A DNA stretch of 64,000 nt, taken from Thiomicrorhabdus sp. Kp2. GTDB taxonomy: Bacteria > Pseudomonadota > Gammaproteobacteria > Thiomicrospirales > Thiomicrospiraceae. The notes under the pieces were generated by a model that did not search any database, had not been told where the DNA came from, and worked only from the letters and a program-made list of their open reading frames with translations. This document shows, piece after piece, positions 26,966-35,141 of the stretch (position 1 is its first letter; each line of letters begins with the position of its first letter). Position numbers and translations under genes: made by a program. Where the stretch lies: assembly GCF_000478585.1 (NCBI RefSeq), contig NZ_ARWI01000001.1, positions 1,674,001-1,738,000 on the forward strand. Reading direction: 5' to 3'.

Positions 26966-27670
26966 TCAATTTTCTTTTGGTGTGTTTTTAAATTGGTGTA
27001 GATATAGCCCACCCAAGGTTAAGCTAATGGCAGCAGGAAATATCAATGACCAGTTCGGAAAAATGCGATAGGCAAAGATACCGATAATGCCGCCAATAAT
27101 AAAACCTAAAAATAACACAATTAAGACATTTCCCTGCCAAGACCAGGGGGTTTTGTTTTTAATTTTTTGGGCAACATGAACGCCTAAATCCGTTACTGTT
27201 CCAGTTACATGAGTGGTTCGAATCTGTAGTCCACGATAGCTGGCAACCAACGCATTTTGTAGGCCACAAGCAATGGCCGCTAATAAAATAGATATTTCAG
27301 ATTGAATAAAGCTAAAGATCGTTGCGATGGTTAATAGTGCGCTATTAATAAGTAGGGCATAGCCATAATTTGGGGTGGTTTTGTATTTGGATTGACCAAT
27401 TAGCAGGCCAGAAAGGACTGCACCGCTGAAAAATCCGCATAAAATCATGAGATTTTTTGTCAGTTCAATCCAATCGATATCAATCAATGCATCACTAATG
27501 CGAGAGCTCACCCCTGTCATTTGGCTAACAGGGATTCCAAATTCAATCAAGATAGCACTATTGATGTAACCTGCGATGAGTGTCATGGTAAAGCTAATCC
27601 AATAGAGTTTGGATAATGAAACACTAAAGTCTGTATCGCTTTCTATTTGTTCTCGAATAGGGTAAGGCAC
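26966..27670 (-). CDS. YoaK/DUF1275 family membrane protein
   Basis: Membrane protein of 234 aa with about six hydrophobic segments, in the YoaK (DUF1275) family of unknown function. Family-like stretches are the early TLIAGYINSAILIEFG, SRISDA-type loop, CGLQNALVASYRGLQIRTTHVTGTVTDLG near residue 135, and a C-terminal GGxxG-containing helix. It lies between ovoA and rpoH on the same strand but follows the strong rpoH terminator, so it is probably expressed separately. No ion or substrate can be assigned. Confidence 0.8.
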   Translation of the reverse strand: MPYPIREQIESDTDFSVSLSKLYWISFTMTLIAGYINSAILIEFGIPVSQMTGVSSRISDALIDIDWIELTKNLMILCGFFSGAVLSGLLIGQSKYKTTPNYGYALLINSALLTIATIFSFIQSEISILLAAIACGLQNALVASYRGLQIRTTHVTGTVTDLGVHVAQKIKNKTPWSWQGNVLIVLFLGFIIGGIIGIFAYRIFPNWSLIFPAAISLTLGGLYLHQFKNTPKEN

Positions 27671-27684
27671 TGGCTCTCCAGAAA

Positions 27685-27725
27685 TAAAAAAGGCCTGCTA
27701 GAAAATGAATTCTAGCAGGCCTGGT
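27685..27725 (-). terminator. Intrinsic terminator of rpoH
   Basis: On the minus strand a perfect 13-bp stem (complement of 27710-27722 with 27691-27703) and a 6-nt loop are followed by TTTTTT. It lies 33 nt after the rpoH stop. The upstream arm contains a CAGGCCTG core, so the iterated palindrome overlaps the terminator. Confidence 0.9.
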
Positions 27726-27757
27726 AAGTTATGCACAATAACTGTGTTCTAACTTAT

Positions 27758-28645
27758 TTAAGCAACTAAGAGGTTTTTTAATTTATTTAATGCTTGTTGT
27801 TCTACCTGACGAATACGTTCCATTGAAACACCGTACTCAGCAGAAAGCTCTTTTAAACCAACTTTATCATCGGTTAACCAGCGTTTTTGTAGAATATCAC
27901 GGCTACGATCATCCAAACTGGCGAGTGCATTTTGCATGCGGGCTAGCTCATATTCTGCCTGGTTAGATTGAACTAAAGCCGTTTCTGGATCCGCTTCCTG
28001 GCTGATTAATACTGGGAAGGTGATGTTTTCATTCTCATCATCCAGCTGCATATCCACAGATAAATCTTTACCATAAAGGCGGGTTTCCATCTCTAGAACG
28101 TCTTTACGTGTTACACCGAGTTCTTCAGCGACCGCATCGGCATCTTTATCACCAAACCACTCTAGATTTTTTTTGGTGCTACGAAGTTTAAAGAACAGTT
28201 TACGTTGCGCTTTAGTGGTGGCCGTTTTCACAATACGCCAGTTTTTAATGACATACTCATTAATTTCGGCACGAATCCAATGCACGGCAAACGTCATTAA
28301 ACGCACATTCTCTTCAGGGTTAAAACGTTTTACCGCTTTCATTAAGCCAATGTTACCTTCTTGAATAATATCGCCTAAAGGTAAACCATAACCATTATAA
28401 GAACGTGCCACTGGTACCACATAACGTAGTGACGATAAAATGAGCTGACGAGCCGCTTCAACATCATCGTGGTAGTACAGTTTTTCAGCAAGTGCTTTTT
28501 CTTCATTTGCTGTCAGTTGTTGCACACTTTGAATGGTATGCAAATAACTTTCCAGGTTTTGGCCTGGCGCTAATTGGTGTGCTAATACGTGTGCAGAAGG
28601 TAAGGTCTGCGCTTGTTCTGCTTGTGGGTAAGTTGTAATTGACAT
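27758..28645 (-). CDS. rpoH: Heat-shock sigma factor RpoH (sigma-32)
   Basis: Sigma-70-family factor of 295 aa that directs RNA polymerase to heat-shock promoters. Region 2 is clear (GDIIQEGNIGLMKAVKRFNPEENVRLMTFAVHWIRAEI in two parts), followed by the RpoH box QRKLFFKLR (near residue 140) that distinguishes sigma-32 from RpoD/RpoS. Region 4 ends LSAEYGVSMERIRQVEQQALNKLK. A strong GGAGGG site lies 6 nt before the ATG. The promoter is covered by a CIRCE operator, implying HrcA repression, which is not how E. coli rpoH is regulated. Confidence 0.95.
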   Translation of the reverse strand: MSITTYPQAEQAQTLPSAHVLAHQLAPGQNLESYLHTIQSVQQLTANEEKALAEKLYYHDDVEAARQLILSSLRYVVPVARSYNGYGLPLGDIIQEGNIGLMKAVKRFNPEENVRLMTFAVHWIRAEINEYVIKNWRIVKTATTKAQRKLFFKLRSTKKNLEWFGDKDADAVAEELGVTRKDVLEMETRLYGKDLSVDMQLDDENENITFPVLISQEADPETALVQSNQAEYELARMQNALASLDDRSRDILQKRWLTDDKVGLKELSAEYGVSMERIRQVEQQALNKLKNLLVA

Positions 28646-28680
28646 ACATTGCCCTCCATTAATACTTTCTTATAAAGCTA

Positions 28681-28709
28681 ATATAACCTATTTTTAGCAC
28701 TCAATGCAA
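28681..28709 (-). promoter_or_regulatory. Sigma-70 type promoter of rpoH
   Basis: On the minus strand TTGCAT (28704-28709) and TTATAT (28681-28686) are separated by 17 nt. The -35 hexamer lies inside the CIRCE spacer. The predicted transcript has a leader of about 30 nt before the rpoH ATG. Confidence 0.7.
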
Positions 28710-28720
28710 GAGAGTGCTAA
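28694..28720. promoter_or_regulatory. CIRCE operator (HrcA binding site)
   Basis: A perfect match to the CIRCE consensus: TTAGCACTC (28694-28702), a 9-nt spacer, GAGTGCTAA (28712-28720). It lies 49-75 nt upstream of the rpoH start and overlaps the -35 element. Known CIRCE sites bind the repressor HrcA, usually before groESL or dnaK. Confidence 0.93.
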
Positions 28721-28925
28721 AACTGTTCACTATGTTTCAAGTATTGTAAAAAAGTGATTTTAAAACAATAGGTTGGTAAAAATTGCCGATTGCTATGATG
28801 ATGGCTTAAAAACCGATATATCGTTTGTTTTACGAGAGTAAATAAGGCGATAGTTGCCGTTAAGATAAATATAGGCTATTTGTTAAGAAAAGTGGTATTG
28901 CCAATTTAGTGAGATAAGAGAGCTA

Positions 28926-28982
28926 ATGAAAAAAGTGAAAGGAAAAAAAGCGAAAAGAAAAAAAGCCAAACTCAGAAAATAG
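28926..28982 (+). CDS. Possible 18-aa lysine-rich small ORF
   Basis: ATG to TAG encodes MKKVKGKKAKRKKAKLRK: 10 Lys and 2 Arg in 18 residues. A weak AAGAGAG ribosome site stands 5 nt before the ATG. An 8-bp stem AAGCCAAA / TTTGGCTT overlaps the stop (about 28963-28992). It is the only coding candidate in the 424-bp gap between rpoH and fliS. It could be a leader peptide or a chance AT-rich frame. No function is proposed. Confidence 0.3.
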   Translation: MKKVKGKKAKRKKAKLRK

Positions 28983-29054
28983 AATTTGGCTTATGAGAAT
29001 CATTAATTAGAGGCTTTGATGATGCAAAGCTCTCTACTATTGATAGTGTGATTT

Positions 29055-29074
29055 ATTAATATCTAGATATTAAT
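29055..29074. repeat. Perfect 20-bp AT-rich palindrome over the fliS stop
   Basis: ATTAATATCTAGATATTAAT at 29055-29074 is self-complementary and includes the fliS stop codon. Just downstream (about 29012-29037) AGAGGCTTTG...CAAAGCTCTCT forms a second hairpin. Together they may act as a fliS transcript end, though no T-run follows. Confidence 0.5.
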
Positions 29075-29504
29075 TGTTTTCAGGCAGCTGCCCTGTTTGC
29101 TGCATCATTTCTAACCAAGCGTCGCGAAGCTCAGTAAGGATTTCAATTGAACTATCAAGATAGAAGGTATCCTTTTCAAATACCGCTTCCTGAATACTTT
29201 GATCGGCATAACGGTAAAGTTCTTCTAAATCAAATGCTAACGGTGTGTCTTGAGTCAGGCTTAAACGATCACGAAGAGCATCAAGAATCGTAGTCATACG
29301 TCCTAAATGAAAGCCTTTTTCGACTAAAGCATGGCTTTGGTGGCAAACTTTTGCCAGGTTGCCTTTATCAACGGCACCTTGTAGTAGGAGTAAAACAGTT
29401 TTACGAGGGTTCTCGGCCAGCTGTTTTTCTGCTTCTTGGTTTCTATGATATTCTTCTAAAATTGGCGCTTTAATCTCTTGCGCTGTAGTGTTGTTTAAAG
29501 TCAT
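29070..29504 (-). CDS. fliS: FliS-like flagellar export chaperone, orphan
   Basis: All-helical protein of 144 aa. It matches the FliS pattern: NPRKTVLLLLQGAVDKGNLAKVC near residue 32 (equivalent to the P-x-x-L-L-x-M-L-x-x-G-A core), AFDLEELYRYADQSIQEAV, and the C-terminal EILTELRDAWLEM. FliS binds the flagellin C-terminus and blocks early polymerisation. No other flagellar gene is in the window, so it is separated from fliC/fliD. It is slightly longer than usual at the N-terminus. A candidate sigma-54 promoter lies about 100 nt upstream. Confidence 0.72.
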   Translation of the reverse strand: MTLNNTTAQEIKAPILEEYHRNQEAEKQLAENPRKTVLLLLQGAVDKGNLAKVCHQSHALVEKGFHLGRMTTILDALRDRLSLTQDTPLAFDLEELYRYADQSIQEAVFEKDTFYLDSSIEILTELRDAWLEMMQQTGQLPENN

Positions 29505-29601
29505 GTTATTCCCCTAGTGTGTTTAGCAGTTATGGCTTTTCTTGTGTATTTTTTGCAATGCTTGATTTTTAGTATTCAAGTTTTTGCTTTATTTGTCGTT
29601 C

Positions 29602-29618
29602 AGCATAAGCTATGCCAA
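29602..29618 (-). promoter_or_regulatory. Candidate sigma-54 promoter of fliS
   Basis: On the minus strand TTGGCATAGCTTATGCT has the GG-N10-GC spacing and fits YTGGCAY-N5-TTGCW at most positions. Sigma-54 drives mid-class flagellar genes in many gammaproteobacteria, which fits the downstream gene. Confidence 0.5.
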
Positions 29619-29778
29619 AAGAGGGGCTAAACAAAGGGTAAATAGAATTTTAGCAGTAGTTAAATGGCTTTTTAGTACTGGTAAGTTATTGAAACTAAAT
29701 AATAATTTATTAATTTTGTTTTTATTAAAATATTGATTGAATAGGTTTGATTTGCTTGTTTTCAGTAGCTGGTGAGTT

Positions 29779-29904
29779 GCCAGGCCTGGTAGTTTAAATA
29801 AGAACTGTCAATAAATAGATGTTAAATAATTGAGTGTTAATGAATGCTTGCGGGGTGCAAGTCACTCATTAAATAGTCAATAGATAGTGGGCAGATGCAC
29901 AGGG
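29779..29904. repeat. Intergenic region with iterated palindrome and nested hairpin
   Basis: The 400-bp gap 29505-29904 between fliS and purT has no gene. It holds GCCAGGCCTGGT at 29779-29790 (one mismatch) and a nested hairpin downstream of purT: outer arms TTAATGA (29837-29843) and TCATTAA (29866-29872), inner arms CTTGC and GCAAG. No T-run follows on the minus strand, so terminator function for purT is uncertain. Confidence 0.55.
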
Positions 29905-31095
29905 TTAAAAAGTCACTTTTACCGCATCTGCCACTCTATTGGCTTTTTCAATCGCTTTTTCAATGCTTTCAGCACGAGCAATGGCAACGCCCATTCTTCG
30001 GCGCCCATCAATATCAGGTTTACCAAATAAGCGAATTTGGGTGTCAGGTTCTGCTAGAGCTTGTTGTAGGTTAGAAAAGTTTGTTTGAGTTGAAGTGCCT
30101 GTTGGCAAGATAACGCTCGATGCGCAGAAACCATGTTGGGTAATATTGGGAATAGGCAAACCAAGAATAGCGCGTGCATGCAGGGCAAATTCAGATAGGT
30201 CTTGTGACATTAAAGTTACCAGGCCTGTATCGTGAGGGCGTGGTGAGACTTCACTAAAATAGACAGTATCACCCTTAATAAAGAGTTCTACCCCAAATAG
30301 CCCGCGCCCCGTTTCACCGCAAAGATTATTGGCCACTTTCTCGGCAATCTCTTTTGAAGTCGCTATGGCTTTTTGACTCATGGCAGCAGGTTGCCAAGAT
30401 TGGCGGTAGTCGCCATCTTCTTGGTGGTGGCCAATGGGTTCACAAAAACTAATGCCATTTTCATGGCGTACCGTTAATAGAGTGATTTCATAGTCAAAAT
30501 CCACAAAGCCTTCAACAATCACACGCCCTTTGCCAGCACGTCCACCTTCTTGAGCGTAGTTCCAGGCGGTTTGAATATCGTCAGCAGACTTAATCACGCT
30601 TTGCCCTTTGCCCGATGAGCTCATAATCGGTTTGACCACACACGGCATACCAATACGATTTACCGCGGCGGTAAAGTCTTCTAAGGTGTCAGAAAATTCA
30701 TAAGGTGAAGTTGGGATATTTAACTCTTCGGCCGCTAAACGACGAATGCCTTCACGGTTCATTGTCAATTGCGTGGCGCGAGCGGTTGGTATTATTTTGA
30801 CACCTTCGTTTTCCATTGCCGCTAAAGTATCGGTGGCAATCGCTTCGATTTCTGGCACAACCATATGCGGTTTTTCTAGTTCAATCACTTTTCTTAACGC
30901 TTCACCATCTAACATATCAATCACATGGCTACGGTCTGCAACCTGCATGGCTGGGGCATTTTGGTAACGGTCTGCGGCAATCACCTCTACGCCTAAACGC
31001 TGTAATTCAATGGCAACTTCTTTGCCTAATTCACCTGCGCCACACAATAAAACACGCACGGCTGTAGAAGAAAATGGTGTACCAATGCTAGACAT
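29905..31095 (-). CDS. purT: Formate-dependent GAR transformylase PurT
   Basis: ATP-grasp enzyme of 396 aa that formylates glycinamide ribonucleotide with formate and ATP in purine synthesis. Visible are [23 protein letters not shown] at the N-terminus, the ATP-grasp core ([19 protein letters not shown] near residue 150), [14 protein letters not shown] near residue 285, and a C-terminal [16 protein letters not shown]. Length is normal. It is divergent from the GGDEF gene; the 184-bp gap holds repeated TTAAGTAAA blocks but no recognisable PurR box. Confidence 0.94.
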   Translation of the reverse strand: MSSIGTPFSSTAVRVLLCGAGELGKEVAIELQRLGVEVIAADRYQNAPAMQVADRSHVIDMLDGEALRKVIELEKPHMVVPEIEAIATDTLAAMENEGVKIIPTARATQLTMNREGIRRLAAEELNIPTSPYEFSDTLEDFTAAVNRIGMPCVVKPIMSSSGKGQSVIKSADDIQTAWNYAQEGGRAGKGRVIVEGFVDFDYEITLLTVRHENGISFCEPIGHHQEDGDYRQSWQPAAMSQKAIATSKEIAEKVANNLCGETGRGLFGVELFIKGDTVYFSEVSPRPHDTGLVTLMSQDLSEFALHARAILGLPIPNITQHGFCASSVILPTGTSTQTNFSNLQQALAEPDTQIRLFGKPDIDGRRRMGVAIARAESIEKAIEKANRVADAVKVTF

Positions 31096-31279
31096 GGCAT
31101 CTCCTTTGCTAAGAGGTAGTTAAGAAAAACAAAGAGCCAATATATCGGCAACTTTATTCAAAACTTAAGTAAAAGTTTAAGTAAACAGTTAAAACCCGTT
31201 AAACGGTCAGAATAAAACACCGAGCATTATACGGTATTTTTGCCACCGAGACCGCCAAACGGAATACGAGGTTAACACC

Positions 31280-32818
31280 ATGTTAGAGTTAAGCAGCGCA
31301 GTAAAAAAAGAATCGATTACTTCACCTGAAGTAGAGCGTTTTTTACAGTCTGAGCGTAACCGCACACAAACGTCGATTGAACGTCATGAAGAGGCGGGCG
31401 GTTTTAGCGTTAAAAAAATGATGCGTGCGTTACAGAATCGCTTTTCTCATACAGGTGATATCTCAAGCGAGATTGCCGAGATAGTTGAAAAACAAGTTCA
31501 ATTGCGTACGCGAGAATTGTTTCGTCAGGCTAACTATGATTCTTTAACGCATTTGCCAAACCGTGCTTATTTCAATACAACTGTTGAACAACTTGTTTTA
31601 AAAGCCCAAGAAGCTAAAGCAGATTTTGGTTTACTGTTTTTAGATTTAGATGGCTTTAAAGCGGTAAACGATACCCTAGGTCATCAAGTAGGTGATGAGC
31701 TGTTACGAAATGTCAGTGCTCGCTTAATGTCGGCCACAAGAGAGGGCGATATTGTTAGTCGTCTTGGTGGAGATGAATTTGTGGTGTTGCTTGCCGATAT
31801 CGCAGATAAAGAAACCATTGAAGTGGTTTGCCAGCGTATTATTAATGAAGTAAGCCGCCCTTATTGGATTAATGGTAATGACGTTGAAATCTCAATGAGC
31901 ATTGGTATTTCTCGTTTTCCGTTAGATGGTAAAACATCAACAGAATTAGTTGAACATGCCGACCAAGCTCTTTATGTTTCAAAGCAGAGTGGTCGTAAAA
32001 CGTATCGCTTTTATGATGAGATTGTAGAGGACGTTGTTTCACCAAAACATGTTTTGGTTAATCGTTTATATGATGCGGTGGATAATGGCCAGATTGCCTT
32101 ACAATTTGAACCTCAAATAGATTTAACCTCGGGTGTCATTGTGGGCGCAAGCCTAACTGCTAAATGGGATGAGACTGAAATTGAAACACCTTATTTAGCC
32201 AGCTGGATTGAAATGTTAAATGACTCGCAAACGGGTTATACCGTTGGCGCATGGTTAATGGATTCAGGGTTGTTTTATTTAAAACAGTGGCAACAATATA
32301 ATGATGCCATGATTGTTTCTATTCCTGTTATGGATGCCCTATGGAAACAGCAAGACTTAGTTATGATGCTAAATGAACGTTTTGCAAACTTTGAAGTGCC
32401 TGCTTCTCAAGTACAATTAGAGTTCTCTATTAAAACGCTAAATGAAAATGAAGCATTGCAAAATGTGTTAAATGCATTAACCGCCGCGGGGTATCAAATC
32501 ACTTTAAGTGAAGTGGGCAAAACGCCACTTGATTTAGCATTATTGGCTCAGTTAAATTTACAAGAGATTAAATTAGATCGTGACTGGTTACAGACCACGA
32601 TGACAAATGCAAAAGGCCAAAAATGGGTGCAAGCCCTGGTTCAGATGGCAAAAAGTTTGGACTTATGTGTGATTGCCACGGGGGTTGAAAGCCCAGAACA
32701 AGCGCAGCAATATCGTGCGATTGGCTGTTCAATGGCACAAGGTGAAAACTGGTCAGCGCCCATTGATGCAGAGCAATTACAACAAGCTATTCAACAAGAA
32801 TTAACCGTGATTTCTTAA
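31280..32818 (+). CDS. Diguanylate cyclase with degenerate EAL domain
   Basis: Cytoplasmic protein of 512 aa. An N-terminal region of about 85 residues without clear domain precedes an intact GGDEF domain (residues about 90-250: FLDLDGFKAVNDTLGHQVGDELL, SRLGGDEFVVLL). The C-terminal 250 residues have an EAL-like fold, but the EAL triad region reads GASLTAKW instead of E-A-L/V-L-R-W, and the later metal-binding acidic motifs are poorly kept. It therefore probably makes c-di-GMP and does not degrade it, with the EAL part perhaps a binding platform. The start has a GAGG site. The gene's terminator was split by the IS element. Confidence 0.85.
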   Translation: MLELSSAVKKESITSPEVERFLQSERNRTQTSIERHEEAGGFSVKKMMRALQNRFSHTGDISSEIAEIVEKQVQLRTRELFRQANYDSLTHLPNRAYFNTTVEQLVLKAQEAKADFGLLFLDLDGFKAVNDTLGHQVGDELLRNVSARLMSATREGDIVSRLGGDEFVVLLADIADKETIEVVCQRIINEVSRPYWINGNDVEISMSIGISRFPLDGKTSTELVEHADQALYVSKQSGRKTYRFYDEIVEDVVSPKHVLVNRLYDAVDNGQIALQFEPQIDLTSGVIVGASLTAKWDETEIETPYLASWIEMLNDSQTGYTVGAWLMDSGLFYLKQWQQYNDAMIVSIPVMDALWKQQDLVMMLNERFANFEVPASQVQLEFSIKTLNENEALQNVLNALTAAGYQITLSEVGKTPLDLALLAQLNLQEIKLDRDWLQTTMTNAKGQKWVQALVQMAKSLDLCVIATGVESPEQAQQYRAIGCSMAQGENWSAPIDAEQLQQAIQQELTVIS

Positions 32819-32899
32819 TCTATAAGCCTGAAAAAATTCAACTAAGCCCCGTTTATGAAGTGACCCCCAAATGTTGGACACCAACTTTGGGGGTTTTTC

Positions 32900-33412
32900 A
32901 TGTCCAAATACAATCGAGAATTTAAACTGGCGATTGCTAAGCAATGCCTTTCTCATGAATCCAGTCTGTCCATTTCCAAGCGACTCGGTATTCCAGATCG
33001 CTATATCCGTTACTGGACACAAGTCTATCGTTTCCATGGTCAAAATGCGTTTATCAAACGAAACACACCATACTCTTTTGAAGACAAATATCGTATCCTA
33101 AAACACATGCGTGAAAATAACTGGTCTATTAGTTATACCAGTATTGTCCATAACATGAGTTCTCCAGGTACGATTTCTACTTGGCTCACTCAATTCGAAC
33201 GGTTCGGCCTTTCAGGCTTGCAGCCTAAAAAGCAGGGTAGAAAAATGAAAAAAAACCAAAAGCAAGAAACCATTAAACCAACCGAACAAATGAGCCTAGA
33301 AGAGTTACGAGAAGAACTCGAATACCGTCGAGCGGAGAATGCTTATTTAAAAAAGCTCGATGCCCTGCTTCAGGAAAAAGAACGCCAAACCAAGAAAAAG
33401 CAGGGCTCATAG
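32900..33412 (+). CDS. IS3-family transposase OrfA
   Basis: DNA-binding half of the transposase, 170 aa. There are two helix-turn-helix blocks (residues about 5-55, AKQCLSHESSLSISKRLGIP, and about 65-110), then a Lys-rich linker and a C-terminal leucine-zipper-like helix (SLEELREELEYRRAENAYLKKL). Length and two HTH units fit the IS150 subgroup. The A-rich stretch GAAAAAG at 33394-33400 near the stop is the likely place for -1 frameshifting into orfB, though it is weaker than the usual A6G slippery site. Confidence 0.9.
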   Translation: MSKYNREFKLAIAKQCLSHESSLSISKRLGIPDRYIRYWTQVYRFHGQNAFIKRNTPYSFEDKYRILKHMRENNWSISYTSIVHNMSSPGTISTWLTQFERFGLSGLQPKKQGRKMKKNQKQETIKPTEQMSLEELREELEYRRAENAYLKKLDALLQEKERQTKKKQGS

Positions 33413-34248
33413 ATCAGCTTAGAAAGTTCTATCCACTTAAACATCTTCTCAAGGCCGCAGGGCTTGCGCGCAGTGTGTTTTATTACCATCAGGCGCGCAA
33501 TGCGCTGCCTGATCGTTATGCGGACGTTAAAAGAGCGATTCAACAACTCTGTAATGAGCATAAAGGTCGTTATGGGTATCGACGCATGACCTATGCGTTA
33601 AGACGCTTAGGTCACTTTTTAAACAAGAAGGCCGTTCAACGTTTAATGCAAGAACTGAACTTGAAGTCATTCGTCAGGCCAAAGCGTTACCGATCCTATA
33701 GAGGTCAAGTAGGCCGAATTGCCGAAAATGTGCTTCAAAGAAACTTCCGTGTTGATGCACCGGATAAAAAATGGGTCACCGATGTCACGGAGTTTAAAGT
33801 CGGAGAACAGCGAGTTTACTTATCCCCAGTGATTGACCTGTTTAACCAAGAAGTGATTAGTTATCGAGTGGCCAAGAGTGCACGGCTACCACTGGTGACC
33901 GACATGCTAAAAGAAGCAGTCAATAAGTTAACAGGCAAAGTCAAACCGATATTCCACAGTGATCAAGGCTGGCAGTATCAGCATAGTGATGTACAGAAGT
34001 TACTAAAAGAGAATGGATTAACTCAGAGCATGTCAAGAAAAGGGAACTGTTTAGATAATGCGGTTGCTGAGAACTTTTTTGGAATCCTCAAAACCGAGAT
34101 GTATCATCGTAAGAAGTTCAATAGCGCTGAGCATCTAATGGAAGAAATTAAAGACTATATTGAGTATTACAATACAAAACGAATCAAGGTGAAACTAAAA
34201 GGCCTGACTCCGATAGAATATCGAAATCAGGCCTTAAGTGCCGTTTAA
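33397..34248 (+). CDS. IS3-family transposase OrfB (made by -1 frameshift)
   Basis: Catalytic half of the transposase with a DDE integrase core: first Asp in KWVTDVTEF, second in FHSDQGWQYQH, Glu in DNAVAENFFGILKTE. The frame is open from about 33397, continuing LRKFYPLKHLLKAAGLARS, and overlaps the end of orfA. The fusion product therefore starts within orfA by frameshift. An internal GTG at 33475 would give 257 aa but would lack the conserved N-terminal segment. No disabling mutation is visible. Confidence 0.88.
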   Translation, partial: KAGLIDQLRKFYPLKHLLKAAGLARSVFYYHQARNALPDRYADVKRAIQQLCNEHKGRYGYRRMTYALRRLGHFLNKKAVQRLMQELNLKSFVRPKRYRSYRGQVGRIAENVLQRNFRVDAPDKKWVTDVTEFKVGEQRVYLSPVIDLFNQEVISYRVAKSARLPLVTDMLKEAVNKLTGKVKPIFHSDQGWQYQHSDVQKLLKENGLTQSMSRKGNCLDNAVAENFFGILKTEMYHRKKFNSAEHLMEEIKDYIEYYNTKRIKVKLKGLTPIEYRNQALSAV

Positions 34249-34333
34249 CTAAAATGTCCAACTTTTTGGGGTCACTTCATTACGGGGTTTTTTATTGTCT
34301 GTAAAAAGAGATAGCCAAATCATTATAGAATTG

Positions 34334-34345
34334 ACCAGGCCTGGT
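34334..34345. repeat. Iterated palindrome ACCAGGCCTGGT, exact
   Basis: Exact intergenic copy 55 bp downstream of the IS3-family element and 56 bp before the yjdF-like start. Confidence 0.9.
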
Positions 34346-34400
34346 AGAATCGTTACGATTACAAAACCATAAATCAAAATAGAGCCATGAGAACAGAGTC

Positions 34401-35015
34401 ATGTTAAAAGAGATGCACCTAAAACAGTTTCTTTGGCTTGCCATATTTTTTATGGTATTGATTTGGTCAGCCATAAACCCAAAAGATACACTCACTTGGT
34501 TTTTAGAAGTTGTCCCCGCGCTGATTGGCTTAACAATAATCGTGTTTACTCGTAAAATTTTCCCGTTAACCTCATTGCTCTATTTCTTAATTTTGATACA
34601 CAGTATTATCTTGATGATTGGCGGCCACTATACCTACGCCGAAGTGCCTTTTTTTGATACCTTAAAATACACCTTTGATTGGTCACGAAATAACTACGAT
34701 AAAGTGGGGCACTTAGCGCAAGGTTTTGTGCCCGTGTTAATTGCCAGAGAAATCTTAATTCGCAAGCATATTGTCAATGGCCAGGCCTGGGTCAATTTTA
34801 TGAGTGTGAGTATTGCGCTTGCCTTCAGTGCTTTTTACGAGCTAATTGAATGGTGGGTAGCATTGGCTTCAGAACAAGCAGCCGAAGCGTTTTTAGGGAC
34901 TCAAGGGTATGTTTGGGATACCCAATCCGATATGGCTTATGCGCTATTTGGGGCCATTATGGCCTTAGTCTTATTATCTAAGGTTCATAGTCGTCAAATC
35001 GCTAAGCTCCCTTAG
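34401..35015 (+). CDS. YjdF/DUF2238 family membrane protein
   Basis: Membrane protein of 204 aa with about six hydrophobic segments, of the YjdF (DUF2238) family, function unknown. Family stretches are GGHYTYAEVPFFDTLKYTFDWSRNNYDKVGHLAQGF near residues 72-107 (given as the core of the family), AFYELIEWW and GYVWDTQSDMAYALFGA. A downstream ATG (34413) is also possible. It stands alone between the IS element and a MITE-like repeat. A GCCAGGCCTGGG palindrome variant is in the gene. Confidence 0.85.
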   Translation: MLKEMHLKQFLWLAIFFMVLIWSAINPKDTLTWFLEVVPALIGLTIIVFTRKIFPLTSLLYFLILIHSIILMIGGHYTYAEVPFFDTLKYTFDWSRNNYDKVGHLAQGFVPVLIAREILIRKHIVNGQAWVNFMSVSIALAFSAFYELIEWWVALASEQAAEAFLGTQGYVWDTQSDMAYALFGAIMALVLLSKVHSRQIAKLP

Positions 35016-35031
35016 CGGTATTTAACTTTTA

Positions 35032-35141
35032 GAGACCTTTGCACGAGTCAGGGACGTAAGAAAAACGAGATAGAATTTTTTAGCCTGAAGATAGAGGATT
35101 ATAGCCGTTTTTATATGTTCATCGACTCGTGCAAAGGTCTC
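35032..35141. mobile_element. MITE-like element with GAGACCTTTGCACGAG ends
   Basis: Perfect 18-bp terminal inverted repeats (GAGACCTTTGCACGAGTC at 35032-35049 and its complement at 35124-35141) enclose 74 bp with no coding capacity. TTTTA flanks both sides (35027-35031, 35142-35146), as a target duplication would. Ends of this type resemble those of IS5-family elements, so this is probably a non-autonomous derivative. Family assignment is tentative. Confidence 0.75.

Larger units (their letters stand above)
32856..34279 (+). mobile_element. IS3-family insertion sequence, IS150-like, complete
   Basis: Element of 1424 bp with 24-bp imperfect terminal inverted repeats: TGAAGTGACCCC at 32856 and its complement ending at 34279, continuing to GTTGGAC inside. 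TTA stands directly on both sides (32853-32855 and 34280-34282), a 3-bp target duplication. It holds orfA and orfB in the IS3 order, with a -1 frame relation. The element looks intact and recent. It contains no copy of the CAGGCCTG palindrome. Confidence 0.93.

Noticed and set aside
28961-29040. Small hairpins after the lysine-rich ORF as rho-independent terminators
   Set aside because: Neither is followed by a T-run on either strand.
33475-34248. OrfB beginning at the internal GTG 33475
   Set aside because: The conserved IS150-type N-terminal segment is upstream of it in the same frame, so frameshifting from orfA is the better explanation.
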